From contig NZ_JAKZAL010000001.1 of NCBI RefSeq assembly GCF_022538115.1, positions 186,001-250,000 of the forward strand: DNA of 64,000 bases, in the 5' to 3' direction. Position numbers and translations under genes: made by a program. Positions 54,801 through 64,000 of the stretch are shown here, in pieces; the stretch's first letter is position 1; every line of letters starts with the position of its first letter. The notes under the pieces are model-generated. The model saw nothing but the letters and a program-made list of their open reading frames with translations, ran no database searches and was not told the DNA's origin. The DNA is from Cognataquiflexum rubidum. Its GTDB lineage: Bacteria; Bacteroidota; Bacteroidia; Cytophagales; Cyclobacteriaceae.

Positions 54801-55358
54801 TTATTTTTTACCGGCAGTTTTACCAGCCTTACGTCTAACAATTTCTCCGACAAAGCGTACACCCTTACCTTTGTAAGGCTCTACTTTACGCAATGATTTG
54901 ATTTTGGCGGCAATCTGACCAACCAATTCTTTATCAATTCCCTCTAGTGTAATCAGAGGATTTTTACCTTTAGGAGTCTCAGTTTTCAAAGAAACTGACT
55001 CAGGCAAAGCAAAGAAGATGTTGTGTGAATAACCAAGGGACAGTTCAAGAACTTGACCTTGATTAGACGCCTTATAACCCACCCCGACAAGCTCCAGGTC
55101 TTTTTTGTATCCTTCAGACACACCAATTACCATGTTGTTTATCAAAGACCTGTATAGTCCGTGAAGTGACTTATGTCTTTTAGAATCTGTGGGTCTTTCA
55201 AGGATAATTTCTTTACCCTCGACCTTCACAGCAATGTCGGGATTCACATCCCTACTCAGAGTACCTTTGGGACCTTTAACAGTAACTGCATTGAATGCAG
55301 TTACGTCTACAGTAACACCCGCTGGTATATTTATTGGTTTTTTACCTATTCTAGACAT
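54801..55358 (-). CDS. rplF: 50S ribosomal protein L6
   Basis: 185 aa, two similar domains: [17 protein letters not shown] and [22 protein letters not shown], then [22 protein letters not shown]. Lies near the factor-binding site. Nine nt after rpsH. Confidence 0.99.
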   Translation of the reverse strand: MSRIGKKPINIPAGVTVDVTAFNAVTVKGPKGTLSRDVNPDIAVKVEGKEIILERPTDSKRHKSLHGLYRSLINNMVIGVSEGYKKDLELVGVGYKASNQGQVLELSLGYSHNIFFALPESVSLKTETPKGKNPLITLEGIDKELVGQIAAKIKSLRKVEPYKGKGVRFVGEIVRRKAGKTAGKK

Positions 55359-55367
55359 GACGGTATA

Positions 55368-55763
55368 TTAATAAACGTAGCAAAGTACTTCCCCTCCGAC
55401 ACCTTCGGTGCGTGCTTCTTTGTCGGTCATTATGCCTTTGGAAGTGGAAAGGATCGCGATACCAAGGCCATTAATGACTCTTGGAAGATCTTCATGTTTT
55501 ACATATTTTCTAAGACCCGGCTTACTAACTCTACTCAGGCTAACGATGGCATTCTGCTTGGATGTCGGGTTATATTTCAAAGCTATTTTAATGACCCCTT
55601 GAGGACCATTTTCTTCAAACTTATAGTTTTGGATATAACCTTTATCATGAAGCACCTTCGTGATCTCCTTCTTAATGTTAGAAGCAGGCATCTCAACGAT
55701 TCTATGAGTTGCCTTTATGGCATTTCTCAATCTTGTCAGATAATCAGCTATTGGATCAGTCAT
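55368..55763 (-). CDS. rpsH: 30S ribosomal protein S8
   Basis: 131 aa. Binds central-domain 16S rRNA. DPIADYLTRLRNAIKATHR and the C-terminal GIAILSTSKGIMTDKEARTEGVGGEVLCYVY. An 85-nt gap with a promoter-like TAACTTTG precedes it, the largest gap inside the L3-to-L17 block. Confidence 0.99.
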   Translation of the reverse strand: MTDPIADYLTRLRNAIKATHRIVEMPASNIKKEITKVLHDKGYIQNYKFEENGPQGVIKIALKYNPTSKQNAIVSLSRVSKPGLRKYVKHEDLPRVINGLGIAILSTSKGIMTDKEARTEGVGGEVLCYVY

Positions 55764-55803
55764 AATTATGTTAGTCTAACTGCACTTTCCCGCTAAGGGA
55801 GTG

Positions 55804-55811
55804 CAAAGTTA
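55804..55811 (-). promoter_or_regulatory. Internal promoter element (TAACTTTG) before rpsH
   Basis: Minus-strand TAACTTTGCAC matches the same consensus as the carA and rplC promoters, in the 85-nt rpsN-rpsH gap; about 40 nt upstream of the rpsH start. It may boost the distal half of the operon. Confidence 0.6.
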
Positions 55812-55848
55812 CACAATGATTTTTAGAATAAAAACTCTTGTTTAATTT

Positions 55849-56118
55849 TTACCAGCTAGACTTAGTAATTCCTGGAATTTTACCTGCTGAAGCCATTTCT
55901 CTAAAGGTTACCCTGTTGATTCCAAACTTCCTCATGTATCCTTTGGGACGACCTGTCAATTTGCACCTGTTGTGTAATCTAACCGGTGATGAATTTTTAG
56001 GTAATTTATCCAATCCTGCAAAATCTCCAGCTGCCTTTAACAGAGCACGCTTTTTAGCATATTTTGCTACAAGACTCTCTCTTTTACGCTCGCGAGCTTT
56101 TAGTGACTCTCTTGCCAT
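55849..56118 (-). CDS. rpsN: 30S ribosomal protein S14, zinc-free long form
   Basis: 89 aa. Long-form S14 with only one Cys ([19 protein letters not shown]), so it lacks the CxxC zinc site of the short form. Assembles late in the 30S head. Eight nt after rplE. Confidence 0.98.
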   Translation of the reverse strand: MARESLKARERKRESLVAKYAKKRALLKAAGDFAGLDKLPKNSSPVRLHNRCKLTGRPKGYMRKFGINRVTFREMASAGKIPGITKSSW

Positions 56119-56126
56119 AATATTTC

Positions 56127-56681
56127 TTAATTATTTTTGTTAATAAAAGGCATACCGAAAGCTTTCAACAAAGCGTAGCTTTCTTCATCTGTCTTCGCAG
56201 ACGTTACAAAAGTGATATCCATTCCTGAAATTCTATTCACTTTTTCTATGCTGATCTCAGGAAAAATGATCTGTTCGGTAACACCCAAGGTGTAATTGCC
56301 TCTTCCATCAAAACCTTTATCATTGATACCTTTGAAATCTCTTACCCTTGGAAGGGCAATAGTCATCAAACGGTCAAGGAATTCATACATTTTGTTACCT
56401 CTTAAAGTAACTTTAGCTCCGATAGGCATTCCTTCTCTCAACTTAAAGTTGGATACAGATGTCTTGGCTTTGGTAGCTACAGCTTTCTGACCTGCAATCA
56501 AGGATAATTCCTCTACGCCTTGGTCGACCAACTTTTTATCAGCCACTGCAGCACCGATTCCTTTGTTGATCACAATTTTGGTCAACTTGGGAACTTCCAT
56601 TACGGAACTGTACTGAAATTTATCCTTCATCGCAGGAACGATTTCAGCAATATATCTATCTTTTACTCTTGGATTAGCCAT
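56127..56681 (-). CDS. rplE: 50S ribosomal protein L5
   Basis: 184 aa. Binds 5S rRNA and contacts S13. [40 protein letters not shown]. Overlaps rplX by 8 nt. Confidence 0.99.
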   Translation of the reverse strand: MANPRVKDRYIAEIVPAMKDKFQYSSVMEVPKLTKIVINKGIGAAVADKKLVDQGVEELSLIAGQKAVATKAKTSVSNFKLREGMPIGAKVTLRGNKMYEFLDRLMTIALPRVRDFKGINDKGFDGRGNYTLGVTEQIIFPEISIEKVNRISGMDITFVTSAKTDEESYALLKAFGMPFINKNN

Positions 56682-57018
56682 TGATTACCTCCCCAGTTTT
56701 CTTAGAATACCTAACTAGTTTACCTTTCTCATTTTCTTTTCTTCCGGTTCTGGTAGCTAGTCCTGTCTTAGGATCTACCAACATCAGATTGCTGATATGT
56801 AAGGAAGCCTCTCTTTTCTCGATTCCTCCCTGAGGACTGGATGCAGTTGGCTTAACGTGCTTGGTCACCATATTGATACCTTCTACTATCGCCCTTCTTT
56901 CGGTTGGGTCAACAGAAAGTACCTTACCTGACTTGCCTTTGTCATCACCTGAAAGCACCTTAACGGTATCTCCGGTTTTGACATGCAATTTTGGTTGCTT
57001 GTTGAATTTTCTTTCCAT
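56674..57018 (-). CDS. rplX: 50S ribosomal protein L24
   Basis: 114 aa. KOW motif [40 protein letters not shown]. An assembly initiator of the 50S subunit. Two nt after rplN. Confidence 0.99.
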   Translation of the reverse strand: MERKFNKQPKLHVKTGDTVKVLSGDDKGKSGKVLSVDPTERRAIVEGINMVTKHVKPTASSPQGGIEKREASLHISNLMLVDPKTGLATRTGRKENEKGKLVRYSKKTGEVING

Positions 57019-57020
57019 GA

Positions 57021-57389
57021 TTACAATACTTCTGGGGCTAAAGACACAATCTTCATAAATTGCTTCTCTCTCAACTCTCTGGCTACAGGACCGAAAATAC
57101 GTGTTCCTCTAGGCTCATCATTGTTGTTCAAAAGAACAGCTGCATTATCTTCAAATCGGATATATGAACCGTCTTTTCTTCTGATTTCTTTCTTCGTTCT
57201 CACGATAACCGCCTTTGAAACGGTACCTTTTTTCATGTTGCTGGAGGAAAGAGCAGACTTAACAGTTACCACAACTTTATCACCAATGGAAGCGTACTTT
57301 TTCTTCGTACCTCCCAATACACGGATTACAAGCACTTCTTTAGCGCCTGAATTGTCCGCAACACCTAGTCTGGATTCTTGTTGTATCAT
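57021..57389 (-). CDS. rplN: 50S ribosomal protein L14
   Basis: 122 aa. [20 protein letters not shown] and the C-terminal [21 protein letters not shown]. Lies at the subunit interface. Two nt after rpsQ. Confidence 0.99.
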   Translation of the reverse strand: MIQQESRLGVADNSGAKEVLVIRVLGGTKKKYASIGDKVVVTVKSALSSSNMKKGTVSKAVIVRTKKEIRRKDGSYIRFEDNAAVLLNNNDEPRGTRIFGPVARELREKQFMKIVSLAPEVL

Positions 57390-57391
57390 GA

Positions 57392-57655
57392 TTACTTAGC
57401 CCTTTCAATTATTTCAACCAATCTCCAACGTTTGTTCTTACTCAGCGGACGAGTTTCGCTAATTCTGACAATGTCGCCTTCATTAGCATCATTTTTCTCG
57501 TCATGAACCATAAATTTTGTAGTCTTAGCAACAAATTTACCATAGATGGAATGTTTCACTTTTCTCTCTACAGCTACAGTGATGGATTTATCCATCTTGT
57601 TGCTAACTACCTTACCTGTTCTTTCTTTACGAAGATTTCTCTCAGTAGTAGCCAT
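57392..57655 (-). CDS. rpsQ: 30S ribosomal protein S17
   Basis: 87 aa, OB fold: [20 protein letters not shown], then [25 protein letters not shown]. Binds 16S rRNA early in assembly. Confidence 0.99.
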   Translation of the reverse strand: MATTERNLRKERTGKVVSNKMDKSITVAVERKVKHSIYGKFVAKTTKFMVHDEKNDANEGDIVRISETRPLSKNKRWRLVEIIERAK

Positions 57656-57662
57656 ATTGTTA

Positions 57663-57857
57663 TTATTTAGCTAATTGTTTTGCACTCAAGGTAGTTTTCA
57701 ATCTTGCGATCAACTTCCTTGATTCCTTTATTTTATTGGGATTCTCAATTGGAGAGATAGCGTGTGCGAAATTCAATTTTGACAAATTGGTTTGCTCAGA
57801 GGCTATGCGTTCCAAGATTTCACTTTCGGAAAGTGATCTGATTTCTGCGTTTTTCAT
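57663..57857 (-). CDS. rpmC: 50S ribosomal protein L29
   Basis: 64 aa, two helices, with the [18 protein letters not shown] motif. Lies at the exit tunnel next to L23. Seven nt before rpsQ. Confidence 0.98.
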   Translation of the reverse strand: MKNAEIRSLSESEILERIASEQTNLSKLNFAHAISPIENPNKIKESRKLIARLKTTLSAKQLAK

Positions 57858-57865
57858 AGTTTCTA

Positions 57866-58285
57866 TTATCCTACGTAATCTCTACGTACTACGAATCTTG
57901 TACTTACTGGAAGTTTCTGTTGTGCCAATCTCAAAGCTTCATTTGCTACTTCAAGAGTAACTCCTGTTGCTTCGAAAAGGATTGTTCCTGGCTTGATAAC
58001 TGCGACCCAATATTCTGGAGCACCTTTACCTTTACCCATACGAACCTCTGCAGGCTTCTTAGTGATCGGCTTGTCAGGAAAGATCCTGATCCAAACCTGA
58101 CCTTCTCTTTTCATCGCTCTCGTCATGGCAATACGTGCTGCCTCAATCTGACGGGAGGTTATCCATCCTGGCTCGAGGGATTTGATGCCAAAGTTGCCAA
58201 AAGAAAGTTCGTGACCTCTTTGAGCAAGTCCCTTGACCCTACCCTTATGCATTTTTCTAAATTTCGTTCTTTTCGGCTGTAACAT
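57866..58285 (-). CDS. rplP: 50S ribosomal protein L16
   Basis: 139 aa. [19 protein letters not shown], then [23 protein letters not shown]. Stabilises A-site tRNA. Eight nt before rpmC. Confidence 0.99.
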   Translation of the reverse strand: MLQPKRTKFRKMHKGRVKGLAQRGHELSFGNFGIKSLEPGWITSRQIEAARIAMTRAMKREGQVWIRIFPDKPITKKPAEVRMGKGKGAPEYWVAVIKPGTILFEATGVTLEVANEALRLAQQKLPVSTRFVVRRDYVG

Positions 58286-58308
58286 GATTTCTCACTTATG
58301 GGTGAAAA

Positions 58309-59049
58309 TTAGTTATTTCTCTTTCTTCTCTTTGGACCACCTTCTCTTCGCTTTCCTCTAGCTGCTGCAGAAGCATTGGTTTTTGGCTCACTGGCTGCGC
58401 CTACGTTTGGAGATAAATCTCTCTTTCCATAAACTTCACCTTTGAAAATCCAAACCTTGATGCCGATGATTCCATAAACAGTGTTGGCCTCAGAAACAGC
58501 ATAATCGATATCAGCTCTTAGTGTATGCAAAGGAATTCTTCCTTCTTTGTACATTTCAGATCTTGCCATTTCGGCTCCACCAAGTCTTCCTGAAAGTTTA
58601 ACTTTGATACCTTCGGCACCAACTCTCATAGTAGCTGTGATGGATTGCTTCATCGCTCTTCTAAACGAGATACGTGCTTGAAGCTGTTGTGCGATTGATT
58701 CACCAACCAATTTGGCATCCAATTCGGGACGCTTAATTTCAAAAATGTTGATTTGAACATCTTTGTTGGTCAATTTTTTCAATTCCTCTTTAAGCTTATC
58801 AACTTCGGCTCCACCTTTTCCGATTACTACTCCTGGACGGGCAGTATGGATGGTTAGAGTGATTCTCTTCAAAGTTCTCTCGATGACAACTTTTGAGATT
58901 CCTCCTTTTGGAATCCTGGCGTTTACATATTTCCTGATCTGCTGGTCTTCATACAGCTTCTCAGCGAAATCTTTTCCGCCATACCAGTTGGAATCCCAAC
59001 CTTTGATTACACCAAGTCTAAAACCAATTGGGTTTATCTTTTGTCCCAT
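58309..59049 (-). CDS. rpsC: 30S ribosomal protein S3
   Basis: 246 aa. [22 protein letters not shown] domain with [17 protein letters not shown], and a C-terminal basic tail ([16 protein letters not shown]). Part of the mRNA-entry helicase. Nine nt after rplV. Confidence 0.99.
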   Translation of the reverse strand: MGQKINPIGFRLGVIKGWDSNWYGGKDFAEKLYEDQQIRKYVNARIPKGGISKVVIERTLKRITLTIHTARPGVVIGKGGAEVDKLKEELKKLTNKDVQINIFEIKRPELDAKLVGESIAQQLQARISFRRAMKQSITATMRVGAEGIKVKLSGRLGGAEMARSEMYKEGRIPLHTLRADIDYAVSEANTVYGIIGIKVWIFKGEVYGKRDLSPNVGAASEPKTNASAAARGKRREGGPKRRKRNN

Positions 59050-59058
59050 AGTCTGATT

Positions 59059-59448
59059 TTAATTAGATTTTTCTGTTGTTTCTACTTGATCAGCGGTAAC
59101 ATCTGTACTGTAGGAATCTACAATCAAAGTTACATGATTCGATCTTTTACGAATTCTGTGCGCTCTTCCCTGCGGTGCAGGTCTAAGTCTTTTGAGCATG
59201 CGTCCTTCGTCTACGAAGATTGTCTTTAGAAACAAATCGGCTTCTTCAATCTTCTCATCAGGATTTTTTGCCTGCCAGTTGGCTATAGCAGAAAGCAGGA
59301 GTTTTTCGATTCTTGCAGCTCCACTATTAGGAGTGAACTTCAAAATGCTTAATGCCTGTCCTACTCTTTTACCTCTTACAAGGTCAGCTACCAATCGCAT
59401 TTTGCGAGGAGAAGTAGGAACGTTATTTAATCTTGCTATTGCTTCCAT
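59059..59448 (-). CDS. rplV: 50S ribosomal protein L22
   Basis: 129 aa. [20 protein letters not shown] and the tunnel hairpin [20 protein letters not shown]; a short C-terminal tail follows. Two nt after rpsS. Confidence 0.99.
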   Translation of the reverse strand: MEAIARLNNVPTSPRKMRLVADLVRGKRVGQALSILKFTPNSGAARIEKLLLSAIANWQAKNPDEKIEEADLFLKTIFVDEGRMLKRLRPAPQGRAHRIRKRSNHVTLIVDSYSTDVTADQVETTEKSN

Positions 59449-59450
59449 GA

Positions 59451-59729
59451 TTATCTCTTTCCTTTATCTTTTTTGGCAATGTGACCTCTGAAGTTTCTGG
59501 TTGGTGCAAATTCTCCAAGCTTATGTCCTACCATGTTGTCAGTGACAAACACAGGTATAAACTTATTGCCGTTATGCACAGCGAATGTATGGCCTACGAA
59601 ATCCGGAGAAATCATTGATCTTCTTGACCAAGTCTTGATGACAGATTTTTTTCCGGTCTCGTTCATTACATCCACTTTTTTCAATAAGTGGTGCTCTATA
59701 TAAGGACCTTTTTTTAATGAACGTGCCAT
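59451..59729 (-). CDS. rpsS: 30S ribosomal protein S19
   Basis: 92 aa. [19 protein letters not shown], then [22 protein letters not shown] and [16 protein letters not shown]. Head protein, pairs with S13. Two nt after rplB. Confidence 0.99.
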   Translation of the reverse strand: MARSLKKGPYIEHHLLKKVDVMNETGKKSVIKTWSRRSMISPDFVGHTFAVHNGNKFIPVFVTDNMVGHKLGEFAPTRNFRGHIAKKDKGKR

Positions 59730-59731
59730 AT

Positions 59732-60556
59732 CTATTTGGTTCTTTTGCTGATAATGAATTTGTTAGAATACTTTTTAGGGCTTCTGGTTTTCTTACCTTT
59801 GGCAAGCAAACCTTTCCTTGATCTAGGGTGACCACCTGATGATCTACCTTCACCACCACCCATAGGGTGATCGACAGGGTTCATGGCAACACCTCTTGTT
59901 CTCGGTCTTCTTCCCAACCAACGGTTTCTACCAGCTTTTCCAAGAACAACGTTCATGTGATCTGCATTGGAAACAGTTCCCACTGTAGCCATACAGGTTC
60001 CGAGAACGAGTCTCATTTCTCCTGAAGGCAATTTGATGGTTACATATTTTCCATCTCTAGCTACTACCTGACCATAACCACCTGCACTACGTGCCATTGC
60101 TCCGCCTTTACCTGGCTTTAGCTCGATGTTATGCACAATGGTACCCAAAGGCACATTCACAAGATGCATTGCATTACCGGTTTCAGGAGCTACAATTTCA
60201 CCGGAGATCAATGTCTGACCGACTTTGATGCCATTTGGTGCAATGATGTATGCTTTTTCTCCGTCAGTATATTGCAACAATGCGATACGTGCAGTTCTGT
60301 TTGGATCATATTCTATAGAAACAACTTCAGCACTAACACCGAACTTATTTCTTTTGAAATCAATAATTCTAAGTCTTTGCTTATGACCGCCACCAATATA
60401 TCTATTGGTCATTTTACCAGTGTTATTTCTACCACCTGACTTTGTTTTCGGAGCCAAAAGAGATTTCTCTGGTTTTGATGTTGTGATTTCATCAAATGCC
60501 GGCGCTACTCTGAATCTGGTTCCTGGGGTTACAGGTTTTAATTTTCTTACTGCCAT
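59732..60556 (-). CDS. rplB: 50S ribosomal protein L2
   Basis: 274 aa. [21 protein letters not shown] near the start and the peptidyl-transferase-region [20 protein letters not shown], which holds the conserved His. Bridges the subunits. Thirteen nt after rplW. Confidence 0.99.
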   Translation of the reverse strand: MAVRKLKPVTPGTRFRVAPAFDEITTSKPEKSLLAPKTKSGGRNNTGKMTNRYIGGGHKQRLRIIDFKRNKFGVSAEVVSIEYDPNRTARIALLQYTDGEKAYIIAPNGIKVGQTLISGEIVAPETGNAMHLVNVPLGTIVHNIELKPGKGGAMARSAGGYGQVVARDGKYVTIKLPSGEMRLVLGTCMATVGTVSNADHMNVVLGKAGRNRWLGRRPRTRGVAMNPVDHPMGGGEGRSSGGHPRSRKGLLAKGKKTRSPKKYSNKFIISKRTK

Positions 60557-60569
60557 GATTCTGATTCAA

Positions 60570-60857
60570 TTAAATTTCTCCGTAAAAATCAATTATTTCG
60601 CCTTCAGCTACCTTTACGATAGCTTTCTTGTAAGGAGCGCTAAAGCCAGATACAATTTTTGTCTTGGTATATCTGGTTTTTGGCTTTCCTGCATACCTCA
60701 TGGTACGGACATCCAAAACTTTCACACCATACAATTTTTCTACGGCTCTTTTGATTTCAGGCTTTGTAGCAGTTTTCTCAACTGCAAATCCATAAACACC
60801 TTTTTCGTTCATTGCTGAAATCTTCTCGGTGATCAAAGGTTTTTTAAGTGTTGCCAT
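60570..60857 (-). CDS. rplW: 50S ribosomal protein L23
   Basis: 95 aa. KPLITEKISAMNEKGVYGFAV and VEKLYGVKVLDVRTMRYAGK. Docks trigger factor and SRP at the exit tunnel. Four nt after rplD. Confidence 0.99.
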   Translation of the reverse strand: MATLKKPLITEKISAMNEKGVYGFAVEKTATKPEIKRAVEKLYGVKVLDVRTMRYAGKPKTRYTKTKIVSGFSAPYKKAIVKVAEGEIIDFYGEI

Positions 60858-60861
60858 CTTC

Positions 60862-61491
60862 TTACTTCAATAAAAGGGTTTCTAACATACTTACTGAACC
60901 TTCGCACAATACCAAATTGTCAGCATTCAACAATTCATAAGTATTTACATTCTCTACAGTCATTACTTTAGACTTTTTCAAGTTTCTGCTTGACAAATAG
61001 ATATTCTTATTTACCTCAGGGAGAACCAATAAAGTTTTCTTATCTGACAAAGCAAGTCCATTCAACATAGCGATATAGCTTTTGGTCTTTGGAGCATCAA
61101 AGGAGAAGTTCTCCAACACCATTACACTATTTTCTTTTGCCTTATATGACAATGCAGACTTTCTTGCTAATTGCTTCAGCTTTTTATTGAGTTTGAAGGA
61201 ATAGTCTCTCGGAACTGGTCCAAAAACCCTACCTCCACCTCTGAATAAAGGTGATTTGATAGAACCTGCTCTGGCTCCACCGGTACCTTTTTGCTTTTTG
61301 ATCTTTTTAGTAGATCCAGCAATCTCGTTTCTTTGTTTGGCTTTGTGTGTACCTTGTCTTTGGTTCGCCAAAAATTGCTTTACATCCAGGTAGATCGCGT
61401 GATCGTTAGGTTCGATCGCAAAGATCTCGTCAGAAAGACTGACTTTCCTACCTGTGTCTTCACCGTTATATTTTAATACTGCTAATTCCAT
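60862..61491 (-). CDS. rplD: 50S ribosomal protein L4
   Basis: 209 aa. [20 protein letters not shown] at the start and the tunnel loop [21 protein letters not shown]. Four nt after rplC. Autoregulation by L4, known in E. coli, is not evident from the sequence. Confidence 0.99.
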   Translation of the reverse strand: MELAVLKYNGEDTGRKVSLSDEIFAIEPNDHAIYLDVKQFLANQRQGTHKAKQRNEIAGSTKKIKKQKGTGGARAGSIKSPLFRGGGRVFGPVPRDYSFKLNKKLKQLARKSALSYKAKENSVMVLENFSFDAPKTKSYIAMLNGLALSDKKTLLVLPEVNKNIYLSSRNLKKSKVMTVENVNTYELLNADNLVLCEGSVSMLETLLLK

Positions 61492-61495
61492 TTTC

Positions 61496-62128
61496 TTACT
61501 TCTCTAGAATAACGAAAGAATTTTTTGGACCTGGGACAGAACCGCTTACCAACAATAGATTCTTGTCAGGATAGATTCTAAGGACTCTCAAATTGATCAC
61601 CTTAACTCTGTCTCCTCCAGTCCTACCGGCCATTCTCATTCCTTTAAATACTCTGGATGGCCAAGAACAAGCACCAATAGATCCAGGGTGTCTCAATCTG
61701 TTGTGCTGACCGTGGGTTGCACCACCGACACCGGCAAAACCGTGACGCTTAACTACACCTTGGAAACCTTTACCTTTGGAAGTTCCGATAGCATCAACGA
61801 AGTCACCTTCAATGAATACCTCGTCGGCTTTTACAGTCTTTCCAAGATCAACCTGACCTTCAAATTCGATTCTGAAGTCTCTGAATTCTACAACTTTCTG
61901 TTTTGGCGTCGTGCCGGCCTTTTTGAAGTGGCCCATCAGCGGTTTTGGCGTGTTTTTTTCTTTACGCTCACCGAATGCCAATTGTACAGCGTTGTATCCG
62001 TCTGTCTCTACATTTTTTACTTGCGTCACTACGCAAGGACCAGCTTCTATTAGCGTGCATGCGACGTTTCGTCCATCGGCACTAAAAATGCTAGTCATTC
62101 CTACTTTTTTACCAATTATTCCAGACAT
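61496..62128 (-). CDS. rplC: 50S ribosomal protein L3
   Basis: 210 aa from the ATG at 62128 ([20 protein letters not shown]); the longer frame to 62158 has no clear start. Core loop [22 protein letters not shown] reaches the peptidyl transferase centre. First gene of the transcript after its own promoter. Confidence 0.99.
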   Translation of the reverse strand: MSGIIGKKVGMTSIFSADGRNVACTLIEAGPCVVTQVKNVETDGYNAVQLAFGERKEKNTPKPLMGHFKKAGTTPKQKVVEFRDFRIEFEGQVDLGKTVKADEVFIEGDFVDAIGTSKGKGFQGVVKRHGFAGVGGATHGQHNRLRHPGSIGACSWPSRVFKGMRMAGRTGGDRVKVINLRVLRIYPDKNLLLVSGSVPGPKNSFVILEK

Positions 62129-62192
62129 CTTCTGTTGTATAATAATCTTGAAACCCAAGCGTTTAAGCGCCGGGGTGCTTTTTTAAGGACTG

Positions 62193-62223
62193 CAAAGTTA
62201 GGGTTTTTCCCCCAGCTTACAAA
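62193..62223 (-). promoter_or_regulatory. Promoter of the rplC-to-rplQ operon
   Basis: Minus strand: TTTG (62220-62223), 19 nt, TAACTTTG (62193-62200), the Bacteroidetes -33/-7 consensus with typical spacing. Start of transcription would be near 62186, about 58 nt before rplC. Confidence 0.75.
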
Positions 62224-62321
62224 TCCCAACTTTAATATTTTCAATTATTTACAAAAATAAATTAAACTGACTCAAGAAAATCAGCTAATCGCATCAAGCA
62301 AACATTCAAAATGATGAGGGC

Positions 62322-62354
62322 AAAAGAAAAACCCGCACCAGATAGGTACAGGTT
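62322..62354 (-). terminator. Terminator between rpsJ and rplC
   Basis: Minus-strand AACCTGTACC...GGTGCGGGTT stem with two G-U pairs and a TTTTTC run, 25-57 nt after the rpsJ stop. With the promoter at 62193 it splits fusA-rpsJ from the L3 operon. Confidence 0.7.
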
Positions 62355-62378
62355 TCTCTTTAATATGTATTTTATCCG

Positions 62379-62684
62379 TCAGACTTTGATTTCAACATCT
62401 ACTCCACTTGGAAGTTCGATCTTCATCAATGCGTCAACAGTTTTAGAGCTGTTGCTGTAGATATCCACCAATCTTTTGTAAGTACAAAGTTGGTATTGAT
62501 CTCTTGCTTTCTTATTTACGTGTGGTGATTTCAACACCGTAAACTTTTCTTTCTTTGTAGGCAAAGGAATAGGCCCAACCACAATAGCTCCGGTTGCTTT
62601 TACCGCCTTTACGATCTTCTCGGATGACTTGTCCACCAGGCTATGATCGTATGATTTCAATTTTATTCTGATTTTCTGATTCAT
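62379..62684 (-). CDS. rpsJ: 30S ribosomal protein S10 (NusE)
   Basis: 101 aa. [21 protein letters not shown], then [27 protein letters not shown]-type text. Part of the 30S head and, as NusE, of transcription antitermination. It follows fusA by 13 nt and is separated from rplC by a terminator. Confidence 0.99.
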   Translation of the reverse strand: MNQKIRIKLKSYDHSLVDKSSEKIVKAVKATGAIVVGPIPLPTKKEKFTVLKSPHVNKKARDQYQLCTYKRLVDIYSNSSKTVDALMKIELPSGVDVEIKV

Positions 62685-62697
62685 TTTCTGTCAAAAT

Positions 62698-64000
62698 TTA
62701 GGCTTTCTCACCTTTTACTTTTGCAATCACGCCCTCTGCAATGTTGTTTGGCACCGGCTCGTAGTGAGAGAATGTCAAAGATGCAGAAGCTCTTCCGGAA
62801 GAATTTGTTCTCAAGTCGGTTACATATCCGAACAACTCAGACAAAGGCACATTGGCTTTGATAACGGTTGAGGTACCTTTGGTATCCATCCCTTTCATCA
62901 TTCCCCTTCTTCTATTCAAGTCACCTGTGATAGGACCTGTGTATTCGTCAGGTGTAACCACTTCCACACCCATTATTGGCTCAAGCAATTGCGGCTTGCA
63001 TTTTTTGGCTGCTTCCTTGAATCCAATCCTTGCTGCTAATTCAAAAGAAAGTGCATCGGAGTCAACGTCATGGTATGAACCGTGAAACAATCTAACTTTC
63101 ATGGACTCTATTGGATACCCTGCCAATGGACCATTTTTCATGGCTTCATTGAAACCTTTCTGAATGGCCGGGATAAATTCTCTTGGAATAACCCCACCGA
63201 CGATACCATTTACGAAATCGAGTCCTGGCTTAATTTCATTTGTAACCGGATCAGGATCCTTAGGTCCAAGTTCAAATAAGATATCGGCAAATTTACCTTT
63301 ACCACCTGTTTGCTTCTTGTAAACTTCTTTATGCTCAACTGAGCTAAAAAGAGCTTCCTTATATGCAACCTGTGGCGCACCTTGATTGATCTCAACTTTA
63401 AATTCTCTCTTCAGTCGGTCAATGATGATTTCCAAATGGAGTTCACCCATTCCTCTAAGGATAGTCTGTCCAGTTTCCTGATCAGTATGAACCTGTAAAG
63501 TTGGATCTTCTTCTACCAATTTAGAAATCGCCATACCCAATTTGTCAACGTCAGCCTGAGTTTTTGGCTCAATAGCATATCCGATAACAGGCTCTGGGAA
63601 AACCATGGACTCAAGTACGACTTTGCGTTTCTCATCGCAAAGAGTATCTCCTGTCTTAATATCTTTGAAACCTACGACTGCACCAATATCACCTGCAACC
63701 AATCTTTCGATCTGGTTCTGCTTATTGGCGTGCATTTGGAATACTCGGGAGATACGCTCTTTATTACCTGAACGGCTATTAAAGATATATGAACCAGATT
63801 CCAAAATCCCAGAGTAAGCTCTCACAAAGCAAAGGCGGCCAACAAATGGGTCAGTTGCAATTTTAAAAGCCAATCCTGTAAATGGTTCTTTTTCGTCAGG
63901 TCTGATGACAACTTCTTCCTCAGAATCAAGTCCTGTAGCAATGATATCATCTTTGTCCAAAGGAGAAGGAAGCAATTCCATAACAAGATCAAGCATGGTT
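62698..64000 (-). CDS. fusA: Elongation factor G, C-terminal part only
   Basis: About 434 codons; the frame runs off the window's right end, so the GTPase domain lies outside. The visible part starts near the end of the G domain (MLDLVMELLPSPLD), then domain II (EPFTGLAFKIATDPFVGRL), domain III (MGELHLEIIIDRLKREF), domain IV (GVIPREFIPAIQKGFNEAM) and domain V (EPIMGVEVVTPDEYTGPITGDLNRRRG). It moves tRNA and mRNA through the ribosome. It is joined to rpsJ as in the str operon. Confidence 0.98.
   Translation of the reverse strand, partial: TMLDLVMELLPSPLDKDDIIATGLDSEEEVVIRPDEKEPFTGLAFKIATDPFVGRLCFVRAYSGILESGSYIFNSRSGNKERISRVFQMHANKQNQIERLVAGDIGAVVGFKDIKTGDTLCDEKRKVVLESMVFPEPVIGYAIEPKTQADVDKLGMAISKLVEEDPTLQVHTDQETGQTILRGMGELHLEIIIDRLKREFKVEINQGAPQVAYKEALFSSVEHKEVYKKQTGGKGKFADILFELGPKDPDPVTNEIKPGLDFVNGIVGGVIPREFIPAIQKGFNEAMKNGPLAGYPIESMKVRLFHGSYHDVDSDALSFELAARIGFKEAAKKCKPQLLEPIMGVEVVTPDEYTGPITGDLNRRRGMMKGMDTKGTSTVIKANVPLSELFGYVTDLRTNSSGRASASLTFSHYEPVPNNIAEGVIAKVKGEKA

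Noticed and set aside
55173-55796. 207-codon plus-strand ORF
   Set aside because: Antisense across rplF and rpsH, which are clearly the real genes.

Overview
This window is chromosomal DNA of a Bacteroidetes bacterium, most likely a cytophagal of the Cyclobacteriaceae type (Algoriphagus/Aquiflexum-like). The case rests on Bacteroidetes-type promoters (TAnnTTTG), frequent TTG or ATG starts with weak Shine-Dalgarno sequences, LytS/LytTR two-component pairs, many Gfo/Idh/MocA oxidoreductases with Tat-type leaders, DUF6807 and ThuA proteins, and the gene order fusA-rpsJ//rplC...rplQ followed by carA-eno. The genus is inferred, not shown.

Layout. 1-6.9 kb: the tail of an S45 penicillin-acylase-family gene, a small 83-codon ORF, a LytS-type kinase with its LytTR regulator, a PIN toxin/antitoxin pair on the minus strand, and a secreted PD40 beta-propeller protein. 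Two 5'-truncated copies of the 83-codon ORF lie on either side of the toxin-antitoxin pair. 6.9-9.3 kb: a tRNA 'graveyard' with one intact tRNA-Asn, a mutilated tRNA relic, four perfect 77-bp tandem copies of half a tRNA-Asn, a GIY-YIG nuclease gene and a Gfo/Idh gene. Eight copies of a 16-nt palindrome (TCCCGTACGTACGGGA and variants) are lodged in this debris. 9.5-14.7 kb: a membrane protein, then a Gfo/Idh gene and an IorA/IorB molybdenum hydroxylase. 14.7-16.0 kb: a REP-associated Y1 transposase (RAYT) flanked on both sides by ordered arrays of five hairpin families.

16.0-20.8 kb: a carbohydrate-type cluster (ThuA, DUF6807, two Gfo/Idh-like proteins). 20.9-27.0 kb, minus strand: a second kinase/LytTR pair, a candidate LytTR operator and a three-gene operon of unknown function, then two unrelated secreted proteins. 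27.4-34.2 kb: a lipid-anchored papain-like hydrolase, a PolX-family protein whose polymerase site looks dead, an EVE protein, a large secreted protein, and pyrR-pyrB. 34.3-41.1 kb: a vitamin B12 uptake locus with a cobalamin riboswitch, a TonB receptor and a surface propeller lipoprotein on one strand, and a divergent BtuF-BtuC-BtuD-like ABC transporter. 41.2-43.7 kb: a GMC oxidoreductase with its small gluconate-dehydrogenase-type subunit. 43.7-45.2 kb: a DUF433/DUF5615 pair and an orphan secreted protein.

45.4-64 kb is housekeeping, all on the minus strand: eno, carA, and the continuous ribosomal block rplQ-rpoA-rpsD-rpsK-rpsM-rpmJ-infA-map-secY-...-rplC, then rpsJ and the 3' part of fusA. 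S14, L36 and S4 are all zinc-free forms. A terminator and promoter separate rpsJ from rplC, and another promoter-like site lies between rpsN and rpsH.

The parts least explained by known biology are the tRNA-relic/palindrome array with its GIY-YIG gene, the RAYT hairpin array, the cassette-like duplication of the 83-codon ORF, and the LytTR-linked operon of unknown genes.
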